Notes: generated by a model from the sequence alone, not told the origin. Shown: positions 43,891-55,716, counted from the stretch's first letter. The stretch is DNA of 64,000 bases from Fusarium oxysporum f. sp. lycopersici 4287 (GCF_000149955.1 NC_030988.1:2811355-2875354), one strand, 5' to 3'. A program made the numbers and translations.

Positions 43891-45961
43891 ATGTTGGCGT
43901 GCAATCGGTTGATCCAATTGGCAGCGTTTCTGGTCTCGCCCGCCGGTATGTTAATGTCTCAGCTGTAACAGTGAGCCTCGACTGAATTTGTGATTTAGTG
44001 GCACAATATGGAACCACGAATGGGGAAGTCTTGTCATTTCTTGCGCCGAGAGCCGTTACAGATGCCCCCAATGGATACGCCCCAGGCCGAGTCTCATGCC
44101 CGCAGAGACGGCCGATCATTCGCAAGGCAACGACCCTATCAACTGAGGAAACGTCATGGCTAAAGCTTCGTGGCAATAACACCATTTCAGCGTTAAAAGA
44201 CGTTCTCACTCGAGCCAACATTGGCGACATAGACACTGACGCGTATGTGAATGGCATCGTGAGTGATGGCGGCGAGTTACCGCGGATTGGCATTGCCATC
44301 TCTGGCGGGGGTTATCGGGCCATGATGAATGGTGCTGGTGCCATCGCCGCATTCGACAATCGAACCACGAATTCTACAGATAAAGGCCATCTAGGCGGCA
44401 TTCTTCAGGCTGCAACGTACCTCAGTGGCCTGTCTGGGGGTAGTTGGGCTGTAGGAAGTCTCTATGTCCAGAACTTCACGACGGTAGAGTCCATCATCTA
44501 TGCATCCAGTGGCTTACTAGATAGCCTTTGGCAATTTGATAATTCAATCATTGAAGGTGTGTGATGACAGAATTCCTGATCAAGATATCTTGGGTGGCGC
44601 TTACTCCGACAAATTCTAGGGCCAGCAGACTTGTCTGTAGCACAGTATTACCGCGAGCTATACCAAGATGTGAAGGATAAAGCCGATGCGGGCTACAACA
44701 AGACCATAACCGACTATTGGGGAAGAGCCTTGTCATATCAGCTTGTCAATGCAAGCGATGGAGGGCCAGGTATGAACTTTTCAGCTAACATTGGAATAGA
44801 AAGCTAACAACCGCCCTAGCATATACCTTCTCATCGATTGCAAATGACATCGAGTTTGTTGCCGCGACGGCACCTATGCCTATCATTGTTGCGGTGGAGC
44901 GGACGTCAGGACAGCTTCAGATAGCGGGCAATTCTACCATCATAGAGTTCAACCCCTGGGAAATGGGATCCTACGATCCGGGACTTGCCGCCTTTGCACC
45001 TCTAAAATATATCGGCTCTGACTTCAGCAACGGTACCATCAAGCGAGATGGGAACTGCATCGCTGGGGTTGATAACGCCGGGTTTGTCATGGGGACGTCT
45101 TCATCTCTGTTTAACCAGGCATTCCTGCAGATTGAGAAGGCTGAGAATGTCCCAGACTTCTTGCTTAAAGCCATCAATAACACCCTGGCGGACATTGGCG
45201 AAGAGAACAAGGATATCGCCAACTGGCCCAACCCATTCTATAAATACAACCCCAGGAACAACTTAAACGCTAATAGCACGGTTTTAACGCTCGTCGATGG
45301 TGGTGAGGACTTGCAAAACATTCCCTTGCATCCACTGCTCTTATCCGAACGCCAAGTGGATGTCATCTTTGCTGTTGACGGCTCCGCTGACACCACGACT
45401 CACTGGCCGAACGGCACAGCCCTTGTGGCAACGTATCAGAGTTCCAAGGAGGGCGCCTCCACCCAGAATAGCGAGTTCCCAAAGGTTCCAGATCAAAACA
45501 CGTTTATCAATCTGGGCCTAAACAAGCGTCCGACCTTCTTCGGTTGCAATACACACTCCAACAACTCAGGACCAGTGATTGTTTACCTACCCAATACGCC
45601 GTATACATATCAGTCCAACTTCACAACCTTTGACCTCGAATACAGTGACACCGAGCGGGATGAGATCATTCGTAACGGCTACAACGTCGCAACCATGGGC
45701 AATGCCACGGTGGACTCAGACTGGCCCGCCTGCGTAGGCTGCGCGGTGTTGGCACGCAGCTTGGTCCGCACAGGTACGAAGACACCATCCAAATGTGTAG
45801 ACTGCTTCTCGAGGTACTGTTGGAATGGTACGACAAACTCAACGATTCCGGGTACATACGAGCCGGAGCAGATCATTACCAGTGGTGTAGGGCACCCAGC
45901 ACCGTTTGTGATGGCGGTGGGAGTTACCCTGTTAGTCAATTTCATTTTGCTGTACATTTGA
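43891..45961 (+). CDS. Phospholipase B / lysophospholipase, secreted and GPI-anchored
   Basis: Four exons: 43891-43945, 43999-44556, 44620-44769, 44820-45961; each junction keeps the frame. Exon 1 encodes the signal peptide MLACNRLIQLAAFLVSPAVA. The enzyme removes acyl chains from phospholipids and lysophospholipids (EC 3.1.1.5). Motifs: SGGGYRAMMNGAG (oxyanion loop), GLSGGSW (nucleophile Ser), and FAVDGSAD (catalytic Asp) near residue 410. Many NxS/T sites point to heavy N-glycosylation. Paired Cys near the end (ACVGC, CVDC) fit the family. The C-terminus PFVMAVGVTLLVNFILLYI is a GPI-attachment signal, so the protein sits on the cell surface or wall. The gene looks intact. Confidence 0.95.
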
Positions 45962-46262
45962 CTTAAGTCATAGTCATCAAACATTGAAAAAATAATATAT
46001 GCGATCACTATAGCTCCCGTGTTCTATGGTGTTCCCACGTAGGACAAAATCCGGCACGGCAGATACATGTCATAGCCACCCCAGTATGCTAGGTTATTGA
46101 TTCAATCTGCTGCATTCTCCATTTATTTAAAATTAGCTGAATATGCTCTAGATATGGCATACCCCTCCCAACACAAAACAAACTTGAGTGTTGCCAGTTG
46201 CGGCTAGACCGTAGTTGTCAAATATTGGGATGAATTGTGTATTTTCCGTCGTCTTGTGTTTT

Positions 46263-46294
<32 letters not shown>

Positions 46295-47224
46295 TTTTTC
46301 TCCCGCTTCCTATTTAAGGTTTAAAGCAAGCTCTATATCTTTTCTGTGCTATGTGGAATCAACTGGAAGCTGCTTGCTAAGCCTGTGGTAATAGGTGACA
46401 ACTGTCATCTTTGATGACATATCTATCAGCCTTTCAATCTACTTCCATGAGCTTCCTTTTGAAAGTATTCAGCGGTAGTAACCGAAGTAGTAGGCATTAT
46501 CCCCTCAGTTGTCGAAAGACTCCCGCCAGGTCACTCCGGGGATGTCTGCCCAATTAAAATGCGAGAATGAAAGGTACATTATTCCCTACCTAAATTAGCC
46601 CATGATAAATGTCCCAACGATATTTTGAGTTACAAATCGCGACATCACACTGCTCACACTCCCAAACTGATTGAGGCCTCTTCTTATTGTTGCTGACCGG
46701 CGCCAAAGGCTTTCTTGAGGCTCTTGGACGTGGCTGCCCAACCCAGTGGCCCTAACAAGCAACGCAATTAGCTCTTTTTCCCTTCAGGACAAGATTACCC
46801 TGTGCCATAGACGTAAATTCGTCTCCGGTCCAAAACTTCTGCCTTGATTAACTTTCCTTATGGCACGCTTTAAACAATACAATACAATTTATTACGCCCG
46901 GCGGCCTTTTCTGACCGAAAGGGCACTAGTCGCTAATGCTTACATACAACGCCTACTTTTCGTCCTCGTTTCCCCAAGGCCATGCTGTGCCACACATTGT
47001 TCAAATTGTGTCCGCATTTTCCTAAGGATGCTTTAAACAGCTCGTTATAAATACGCCGGCGCCAATCCTTTTGGCTCGTGAAGGCCACGCACAGTATTCA
47101 TTGAGAACTCATAGATGAGTTTGAAATGATTTGTATGACGATTTTGACGAGAATGGTTAGTGATGCGTCTGTAGGTTCCCCTCATGTCTCTGTCATGTGA
47201 CTGGGGTCATATGGAGCAAGGTAC

Positions 47225-47540
47225 TGTTAGATTGGCGGCTGGGAATTGTTGGATACGCAAGTGGGGTTGATGTCCAATTAAAATGGGGTTATTTTTCGCG
47301 CTTGAGGATCAATCTCGTCCCTAGGAGCTCGTCTTTCTTCTGTCTCTGTTCTGTCCTTTTTAGGTGTTTCCCCGCTACTCGGTATTGATATATCCGGGGA
47401 CCTACCAAATACACGATTCCTTTATCGAGGCGCTATCACTAATCTAACAGGAATGGGCTCCACTTTCCTTTATCACCAATATTACTCTTGTATCCAGAAA
47501 AGGAGGGCTCCCTGACAGACTGATCAGAGAATCAAGTCGA
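47225..47540 (+). repeat. Fragment equal to the LINE 5' leader
   Basis: From CTGTTAGATTGGCGGCTGGG to GACAGACTGATCAGAG it parallels 56671-56975, the leader of the LINE. The inner part runs TGTTAGATTGG to TAATCTAACA, which also resembles a short LTR. A related piece in the opposite direction is at 51735-51845. Whether the true element is the LINE leader or an LTR is undecided. Confidence 0.6.
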
Positions 47541-47554
47541 CAATCAATAACATC

Positions 47555-47681
47555 ATCACATTCTGGTCCGCATCTTAATACACTCACCCCATCGTATAGT
47601 TGCGTATCCAACACAACTGAACCAAGAATATACACACATCCAATGAGACACATCAGAGAATCAGGGCTCGTGACACCTGTT
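47555..47681 (-). repeat. Dispersed repeat pieces (LTR-like)
   Basis: On the minus strand TGTTGGATACGCAACTATAC (47612 downward) matches 51735 downward, and TGTCACGAGC at 47677 downward matches 15392 downward. The two match different repeats, so this is a mosaic of old insertions. Confidence 0.4.
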
Positions 47682-48628
47682 CAACAGGTGCCAGTGGGAG
47701 CCAATCTCACCCAGCACATAACTTTAGATATTGTTACGCAAAAATGACCTCACCAGTTAGTTGCCGGAAAATTGCGCTTTGGTATAGTAAACGTAGCCAT
47801 TGGGCACTAGATGATTGTGAATTCTTGTTTGCACTCTGAGAAAGTCTGAAGGAGACGTGGCTATGCATTTAACCCGCACTGGCTCCTGTGTCCAGCATGC
47901 CGGAAGCAACTGGCGTCATGGATTTAATGACAAGAGCTATTAACGGAACAACACAGTGGGCTTTGACATACTTTCCGAGCATGAGCTGATGTCAATGAGA
48001 TGAAACCCCCGCCAAATCCGCCATGAGGATTACCCCCAACGGCCGGCCGTCTTTATCCTTGCTCGACCCGGCGGGGAGGGGGACGCCATGAGCACCAATA
48101 GGCCTAGAAACAAACCGTTTCCTCGCTTACCTTGTCATTAGGCCTCATAGCCCTTTATGCTTTCCGAGGCTTCCAGGCCAAGGGCTCGGGGGTACAGTTC
48201 AGGGCTCGCATCCGACCAAATGAATACGAATTAGAAATTGAAGGATTGAGGCGGGAGAAGGTCTAGACCAAACCTCGCGAGCCCCCTCTTCTGCAGTGAA
48301 TGCACCGCTACCCAAATTATGTGGATACCCCCCGGAGCCATAACAAGGTACGACAGATGGCTCGAGTATGGTACGACCCCCATGTCAGGCGCCAACCCTT
48401 AACTGGCCTTTGAGTCACGGTGACGTTGCTGAAAGTTAAACATCGCCCTTTGGATGGGCTAAGCGGGAGCACCGGATCATACCTGGTACTGGCCTTCTTA
48501 TACCAGGCATTGGTGGTTGAGATAGCAGTCCGCTGTTTCGTCTCGAGTGGAAAGAATCCTTGATTTCAACCATCAAACAATTTCTTGGCTACTCACTACT
48601 TATTACTAAGGAGATTTTACTACCGAGA

Positions 48629-49296
48629 ATGACGAGTAGTGGCAGTGGACACAAGGTCGCTTCCGTAATCCTGCGATTTCTTGAGCTCGCCTGCGGTGCG
48701 ATCGTACTGGGTCTCCTTGGCCATTTCTGCGATCTTGTCAATGAGGCTAGTAATATCAGTGTCGATGGACGAATTATCTACGCTATGGTCGTCGCAGGCA
48801 TTACTATCGTCTATTCGATAGTGTTCTTCGCACCGTTTGATATTCTTTTCATGGCTTTTCCATTCGACTTTATCCTCTTCATCATGTGGCTTGTCGCGTT
48901 TTGCTTGCTCGAAACGGTGAGGACTCCCTGCTGCTCTATTGTGGACGATAGCTCAATATTCTTGGGTTATGATAGAGAACGAGGAGCCACATCTGCAGTG
49001 CAGAGTGGTACTACAACTATTGGGGCTATTATTGGGGACGTTTCTGGAGGGTTGGGCCGGTGGGCAGGGTCAGCATCAATGGAGCCGGATGTTCGGAATG
49101 GCGGACTGTTCTCGCCTTTTCGATCATCGTCTGGGTGCTTTACCTCATCAGTGGTATTCTAGTAAGGAACCGCCTCCCATGAACTGGTGGCCAAACGTTA
49201 ATCAGAAAACAGGGCATATATGTCTTTACCGAATACATCCACTTCAAAGAGACAGTAAGCTCGGCCAAGCAGCAGATGAGAAAATTGTCGCAGTGA
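48629..49296 (+). CDS. MARVEL-domain four-span membrane protein
   Basis: Three exons: 48629-48916, 48976-49161 and 49213-49296, giving 185 residues. Start MTSSGSGHKV is preferred to the ATG at 48560 because the paralogue at 26266 starts alike. Membrane segments: AIVLGLLGHFCDL, YAMVVAGITIVYSIVFF, FDFILFIMWLVAFCLLE, and VLAFSIIVWVLYLISGIL. Between the third and fourth lies WYYNYWGYYWGRFW, with Cys on both sides, typical of fungal MARVEL proteins. The tail EYIHFKETVSSAKQQM is cytosolic and helical. Such proteins sit in plasma membrane or vesicle membranes; the precise role is unknown. The second exon reads correctly only after removing a 59-nt intron that is itself open in other frames. Confidence 0.87.
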
Positions 49297-49559
49297 GTGG
49301 AATAGACGCCTAAACCGCAGTAGCACTTGCTAAAACTCGCATCTTATCAATATCTAGCAGCAATTATCCTGCCAATGGCCAGAATAGGGAATCTACTGCA
49401 ACGGGAGCCGCTTAGGAGGAAGTCAGTTCTACACAGCATCGGTCGGAGGTGTAATTGAAGTATACTCGTTTTATCAATCTGTTTATCGATGTCTAGTGCT
49501 TAAAGCGCTATGTTAGGTCCAGGTCGGCCAGGTTTAAGATTGATATAATGTAGGTTAGT

Positions 49560-49975
49560 CTCTTCGGGTTTACAGTGCATGGGAAGTCTAAAATGTCAAT
49601 CATGGTTTGGGGAGCAATCTAGAGAGGCGGAAAATCCGATATTATAATTATGACTCGAGATTCTTCATCCAGGAAGAATGGTTGTACTTCGAAGAGCTAT
49701 CCATTGGCATTAACATTTATATTGGTAGGAGAAAATTCCAGCAAGATAAAGCAGAGATTCACATCTCGGAGTAATCGAAAGAGTGGTTGGTTAATAGAGC
49801 ACGGAATTGAGACTAAAGGCAATCTCCTACATGCTATTCATGCTACGCTGAGAGGGGCCAGACATCGCAAAAAGACTAAACTTCTAGAACTCTCGCTGTC
49901 GGGGTATAAGCAGGAAATGGAAACCGAGATAATGTCGCATTTATGGTGAGTCTCTCTATCAGTGATAGCCATCCC
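49560..49975 (+). pseudogene. Tc1/mariner transposase fragment (DDE_3), decayed
   Basis: At 49575-49640 the reading HGKSKMSIMVWGAI, a stop, then RGGKSDIIIM matches the start of the Tc1/mariner catalytic second half. Further on FQQDKAEIH keeps the second catalytic Asp motif of this family. Several stops and frame changes follow. Neither end of the element is visible. Confidence 0.72.
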
Positions 49976-49980
49976 GAATT

Positions 49981-50150
49981 TGTTGGAAAATCCGGGGATC
50001 CCCCTTCCCTTCAGGATTCAGACTAACAGTCTGAAAGTCCTAGATTTAAAGTTTAAAGTCCTAGATACAATTATCTAGAGATATAAACCCGAGAATAACT
50101 CTCAGCTCAATAAAAATAAAAAAAATAAAAAAAAAAACAACCAAGTTTTA
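49981..50150 (+). repeat. LTR piece of the TGTTGG family
   Basis: Starts TGTTGGAAAATCCGGGGATC and follows the solo LTR at 6509-6705 (opposite strand) up to CAACCAAGTTTTAC. There it meets the MULE derivative at 50156; the expected LTR end is not found after the derivative at 51612. Confidence 0.75.
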
Positions 50151-50155
50151 CTTAC

Positions 50156-51611
50156 GGCAATTACTACACCGGCGTGACAAAATGGCTACACCGGCGTCAC
50201 TCTTACACAGGCGTCGCTTTTATGGCTTCTAATTCGCTCCTTTTTCCTTCGACCCATAGGCAGGGTTCAAATCCATACCACGAAATCCACATATGGATCC
50301 ATAATGTGGATCCATATCCATTCCATTCCATTCCACGTGGGCTTCAGCATTTCCATATCCACGCCACGAAGCCCCTTCCACATGTTCCACATGTGGAAAT
50401 CGTGGAATATTTTAGGTGGGGTTCGAAAATACCTTGATTTCCTTGTGAAATCCCGCATATCCTAAGTACTTTCTATCACCCACAACAACACAACATCGAT
50501 TTGCCACCCCATTTTCCTCCGTACACAATGAGTCCATTCTGGGGGCTTCACTGTTACTCGCGTTACTACCCCAAATCGAAATGGCCACTCCCCATCCTAC
50601 CAAGTCAACCACATCCGTTCCAGAACGAACAGAAGAGGACAATCAACGGCTCTTTCAGCTCTACAAAAGCTGGATCTTGACGGAGAGAGACGGCAAGGCG
50701 CGTCTATAGGTATATCGGTTCGGCTACGAATATCCAGCATAACAAGAAACAGGAACGTCGGTGGGTGTGTTGCCTTTGCGTCAAGCAACGGCGGATTTTA
50801 ATGGACCAATGACAAAAACATTGACGTCACCGAGGGCGGGCGGGACCCATTAATTACCATTGTTGGACGAAGTAGGTTTCCATTCCACGAATTCCACAAT
50901 ATGGATCCATTTCCATAATGGATCCATTTCCACCCATTCCACATCGAAATTATTAGTCAGCATCCATATCCACGCCATATTCACAAATGTGTCGTGGAGT
51001 GTCGTGGATTTGAACCCTGCCCATAGGTACATCCACGCAAAGGCGGTGAAGACAGCTCCCTTAACAAGTCCTCGCTTTTGGTAAAGAACCAATCGGGTAA
51101 ACCAGTTCTAAAGCGAACATCACAACGAGGTCTAGTTTTCACTGCAGAACCAGGCCAATTCAACTATGCCCTAGAGGGCAGCTATCTATCTCGCTATCCT
51201 CTAACTACCCTCGAAGGAAGCACCTCCTCGTCTCAATATCTGAAGAGGAGAGGCCAAGATACGAGACCTGCTGATCCTGCAACAGATCTGTAATGCTGTT
51301 CAGACAATTCTGGTATCCATCATGAGACATCGTCCCTCGAGGTGGCTGCCTGTGTAACACCATCTTGCATGCCACTTCTCCAACACTACACGCGGCAAAG
51401 AGGTAATTAGTGTAGTAGCTAGCTGGTGAAGAGCTTCATGGGGCCCGTCAATCGTCGCGGTGAGGAGCTAAACTAGAGGTACAACGAGCAGTGTTGGCAG
51501 ATTCTAAATGCACTAACAAAAAGGGATGGACCAATCAGAAGCCGTAAAAATGACGCCTGTGTAAGAGTGACGCCGGTGTAGCCATTTTGTCACGCCGGTG
51601 TAGTATTTGCC
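50156..51611 (-). mobile_element. MULE deletion derivative carrying a small hAT
   Basis: Both ends are the MULE terminal repeat GGCAATTACTACACCGGCGT (right end inverted, with TATTTGCC). Apart from a 767-bp insertion it consists only of the two ends of the MULE at 3021-7165, in reverse orientation. The bases after 51027 correspond to 7060 down to 6859, then jump to 3386 down to 3021. The jump lies at GACGAGGAGG, which occurs in the full element at 3377-3386 and 6859-6868. It cannot code for transposase and would need one supplied. Confidence 0.88.
50261..51019. mobile_element. Small non-autonomous hAT with perfect 8-bp duplication
   Basis: 759 bp with terminal repeats CAGGGTTCAAATCCA at both ends. 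It is flanked by CCCATAGG at 50253-50260 and 51020-51027, the 8-bp duplication expected for hAT. Near each end ATGGATCC and TCCATTCCA motifs repeat in both directions. There is no transposase. Its ends differ from both larger hAT elements in this window, so its helper is another family. Confidence 0.93.
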
Positions 51612-51614
51612 AAA

Positions 51615-51845
51615 AAAAAAACACAACATGAATATATCGATCTGGATCAATGGACCGAATACACGTAATGTCTGACAACATTCTGCTCCACATCTTAATA
51701 CACTCACCCCATCGTATAGCTGCGTATCCAACAACACCTGAAAGGACAGAACAGACAGAAGAACGAGCTCTTGGGGACTAGATTGAACCTCAAGTGTGAA
51801 AATTACCCTCATTTTAATTGAAATTCCCAACCACCAATCTAACAT
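51615..51845 (-). repeat. Dispersed repeats: LINE-leader-like piece joined to another repeat
   Basis: On the minus strand 51845-51745 begins TGTTAGATTGGTGGTTGGGA and follows the 56671 leader for about 110 bp. It then continues as TGTTGGATACGCAGCTATAC, shared with 47612 downward, and CAGACATTACGTGTATTCGG, shared with 10009-10070. Confidence 0.5.
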
Positions 51846-54119
51846 TTCATTGCCCCACCAATTGCCAAAGGTGCCATGGGCTACAGGTCAAAGCTTGAAA
51901 AATCAATGGCCTCAAGCCCATCGTAACTATATAAGATTGACAGTCATGACCTCTAGCGTAATTCAATACTTAGCCGGCCACATGGCCTAGACTTCTCGTT
52001 GTATCAGGATATTGTGGATATGTATACGGCAGTCAACACTCCGAGGGGCTAGCAATGGTAGATGAAATGGGAAAGATGAGTAAAGCAGATGAGCTCAAAA
52101 CCAAGAGAAACAAGCTTCAAGGTTCCTCGAAGTCGGCGATGGAGGGTATCACAGATATTATCGCCAAGTGGCCATTGAATGAGCCAACCTCGTGAACACT
52201 TTAGCCTGATCTTTATTCTTATTCTTGGCTTCAGAGAACCGAGTCAGTATGCGCTGCTGGTGATTCACATCGGGATCTGTTACGTGCACCGGGGTCGGTG
52301 CACGTAACAGATCCCATTCACATCCACAAATTTATGTCAGCAATAGCTGGGGCGAAGGTGACGTTGTCGATGCATCATTCACACTGTCATCAATTTAGAT
52401 TCCATTCACGTATTGTTAACACGAGCCGCAATGAATGGGGCGGACGTCTTCAGGTGCTTGAGCCATGCAGATTCTTGATAGGATTATCCATTGGTTGATG
52501 CGTTTCTGGTCAAGTATTTGGGTGGCTGAATTCAAACATCTTTGCGTCAGGCAAAAAACGGGGATAGAACCATTGGGTGGGACCCCACCAAGCTTTCTTG
52601 TCGATAAGACAGAGCCAATCAAGCCACCACATGGTCCATGCTGGCATGGAGACTGGAGGACCTGGTGCGCTAAAACTTCCCTAGATAAGCAAATGACGGA
52701 GTACTGTAGGAGGATGCAACTTCACCTTGAGGATTGAATAGCAAGAAACAACCAAGTGTTTCGTTTCTTAGCCGATGCGCTCAACTATCATCATATCTCA
52801 CAATGAGATCACCGAAAATTGAGAAATGCACGATGATGGTCAGAAGAATAACGAGAGAACGCCACTGTCCAAGTCAACACAATTCATAATACGACAGAGT
52901 CCGTATATCCCTAATGTATGGGCTCCGTCTAGACTCAGTGCCAGGCGTCCAGGAACTCGAAAAAATCAAGCCGAACCAACGTTTCCGACTTCATTGGTAA
53001 AATGAATTCCGTGGAAGGTAAGTCGACCCCATCAAGCTTGTCCTTGAGTTTGTACTTGCGTCAATGATAGCGCAATGTACAATTGTACAAGGTAAGCACT
53101 GGTGTAAATAACCTTGCGACGAGAGATCCAGAAGTCTGGATAGCTTCAACAAAATTGCGTCATATCTTGCCCTCCCGACGTTGATTAGCCCGGACAACAG
53201 GCTCGGCTCTCAGTCGCGCATCACATGCAGAATGTGTGCAGCATAAGTCTCGGGTGCGACATTCTCAAGGTTATTCTACCAAACTTAATTTCTTATGTAC
53301 CAAACGATACTACGTAGAAGCTAAGACTTTCTGCACCTAAAATTTATAGTTTAGTCACTAACTAGAGTAATTCTTCTAGGCTATCTCTGGGAGCAGTCTC
53401 GATCCCAACTTTTTTGATGTCTCTTTATCTCTACTCCTCGCTGGTTCTTCCAGACCTACGCATCTCGTTGGTCTGTCAAGCCAAGGTTTAATTGCTTCCC
53501 TGTAAATATATTGATAAAATGTCCGGAATCTCGCAACTTATGCGCGCTCCGTCCGGTCAAGCATTAGATCTCGACTATTCCACTACGACGCCGAAATGAC
53601 TAACATCTGGAGGGGACCCTTTGATCTTCATGGCTCCTCTACCTCCCTCTCTCCCGAAGCCGGGTGGCGCTGCTCTTGGTTGCTACAGTACGTACTGTGA
53701 TGTACATAGCACCGCTGCAGAACTGAATGCGGTGTCAAGTCCAGGATCTTGTTCGGGTGGGTGTTACCGATGCATACAAAGCACGAGGTGAGTGGATGGA
53801 CTCCACAAGAGTGGTAAGAGGCGGTTCAATGGTGAATGACCCAGTGGCTAAATAATAAGATATAAATTTGCAAAGTTTTCCACGCGTCGTCCGCGATGTT
53901 CTAGCTTCCCTCACTCGAGCTCCCATAATTATTCATTGCACTCTTTCAACAACGCATCAACTGCCAACTCACCTTGTCTTCCAGCGAGATCGTATCAAGA
54001 AAGAAGTCGTCCTCTAACTGACGCAGGCGTCGAGCTTGACGAGGACGTTTTCAATTGTTCGCTCCTTTTCTCTATTTCATACCAAGTTCAATTGGTTATC
54101 CTTATCACATCCTATTAAC
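51846..54119. other. Intergenic, no gene seen, one perfect hairpin
   Basis: No supported gene in about 2.3 kb. The hairpin at 52272-52315 is listed separately. The right end should hold the SPX gene promoter. Confidence 0.4.
52272..52315. repeat. Perfect 20-bp inverted repeat with 4-base loop
   Basis: GGGATCTGTTACGTGCACCG at 52272-52291 is followed by GGGT and then its exact reverse complement at 52296-52315. The centre of each arm contains GTGCAC. There is no T tract after it. It stands alone in a non-coding stretch. Confidence 0.85.
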
Positions 54120-55716
54120 ATGAAGTTTGGCGAGCAACTTGAGCGCGAGTCCGTTCCAGAATGGAATCTTCGTATGATACATCCCTCCTCATTGGCTCAA
54201 TTACATTATATTAACCAATTGTCTCTCCAAGCAGATAATCTTGACTACAACTTTCTCAAACATGAGATCAAGATGTACACTGCGCGCGATCAGGCCACAG
54301 CCATGGCTATCCCCGGACGTAAAGACGAAGCCTTGTCTCGATTCGAAGACGGCTTTTACATGGAACTTAGTCGCCAGCATGAAAGACTTCATCTGTTTGC
54401 CTTAAGTAAAGCAGATGAAATTTCGCGCCGGTTAGGTATGGTTTTCGCTTGCAGCTCTGTGCCATGTCTTGGATGGCATGCGACTATATGCCTAAACTGA
54501 CATCTAAACTAGAGTGCCTCGCCAAGAACATTGACCGATGGGCGTCGAAGAACCAAGATCAACTTGCCGATGACTTTGCCATAAAACACCAAAGGAGATT
54601 CACTAAGTATGAGCGGGAGCTGGTTCGTTGCGGCAGTGATATACAAGCCCTTGAGCGCTTCATCAAGGCGCAAACTATTGCCTTCCGAAAGATCACCAAA
54701 AGGTTTGAGGTGCATCATGGCTTCATGGTGTAGATTTAAGATAACATATTTACTGATTGGTTCCTCATCTATAGAAATGGACTGGGTCTATAACCTTTGG
54801 TACCCGTCTCTACAAGAATATTCTCTCCGATCCCAAAAGCTTTACTCGCTACGATTTCTCCTCCTTACAACAACGATATCACGACATCATTTGCACTTTC
54901 AACGCCGTCGCTCCCGCATTGAGCGAACCTAGCTCGCCAGAATCTCCAGTACAGTCTTACCCACGTCAATCTCTCTCGGGTTCCCTTAACTCGGCGAACC
55001 GTCACCGCTCCAACCGCCCTCAACCTACTTTCGAATTCTTACCTCCGCCCCAAATGGAGGGACCGACAAAATACTGGAATGAATATGACAATGGAAGTGA
55101 ATGCGCAGGCGATGATGATGAATATGCTATATATTTAAATCCAGATAAAAGTGCCAGCTTCCCGGGACTCGACTCTCTGCTAGGTGTCTTCAAAGGACCT
55201 TTAAAGAAGACGGAGGGTTTGTCTAAGCATGACAAACCTGGGGAACGACAGGCTTTACTTGGCGCCAACCGTTCACCTTACCAATACTCCAGCACAACCT
55301 TGAACAGCAGCGAGTCTAACGTGGTAGCGGGATATGCCAGTTCAGACGGATTCCCCACGACCAGATATACGACCCATTATGCCCTCCCTAGCCTCAACCA
55401 ACAGCAGGGGCACTTGCACCGTGAGAAGACCTTGTTCTGGGGCACTGTTAGCTCTTTCGCCGTGTCTTTCCTGCTCTTCCTTGTCGCCGGCACGCTCATC
55501 TACACCGGCCGACACAAGCTCCGAGCCGAAGTTGACGCGGGCGTTACTATTGGTGTAGTTGCGAGTCTATTCACCGCGTGCAGTGCTCTCGGTATGACGA
55601 TATACCGGCACGACCAACTGTCATTACCATACCTACTAGCAGTTTGGACTACTTTTGTCACTTCTTGTGTCCTCAACGGCATGCTACTAATTCTTGTCGT
55701 GAGAAACTCCCCATAA
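54120..55716 (+). CDS. SPX-domain membrane protein
   Basis: Three exons, 54120-54435, 54513-54727 and 54775-55716, giving 490 residues. The start MKFGEQLERESVPEW is the hallmark of an SPX domain, which binds inositol pyrophosphates to sense phosphate. The domain is split over exons 1-3 (about residues 1-210; RFTKYERELVRCGSDIQALE, and KWTGSITFGTRLYKNI near the expected third helix block). A long polar, probably disordered part follows (about 230-380). The C-terminus has three membrane segments: TVSSFAVSFLLFLVAGTLIY, VTIGVVASLFTACSALGM and LLAVWTTFVTSCVLNGMLLI. The plan, SPX then small membrane domain, recalls vacuolar transporter chaperone proteins, but no polyphosphate polymerase domain is present. 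It may act in phosphate signalling at the vacuole. The gene looks intact. Confidence 0.86.

Larger units (their letters stand above)
45962..48628. other. Intergenic with T-rich tract and repeat pieces, no gene seen
   Basis: Contains a T-rich simple repeat at about 46258-46299 and dispersed repeat pieces at 47225-47681 (listed separately). Small frames here have no support. The right part is the MARVEL promoter. Confidence 0.45.

Noticed and set aside
47225..47450. Firm call of a solo LTR
   Set aside because: TGTTAG...CTAACA borders fit an LTR, but similarity to the LINE leader continues past the supposed LTR end and no 5-bp duplication was found.
50261..50275. tRNA B-box-like GGTTCAAATCC
   Set aside because: It is the hAT terminal repeat and occurs inverted at the other end; no A box, anticodon arm or cloverleaf is present.
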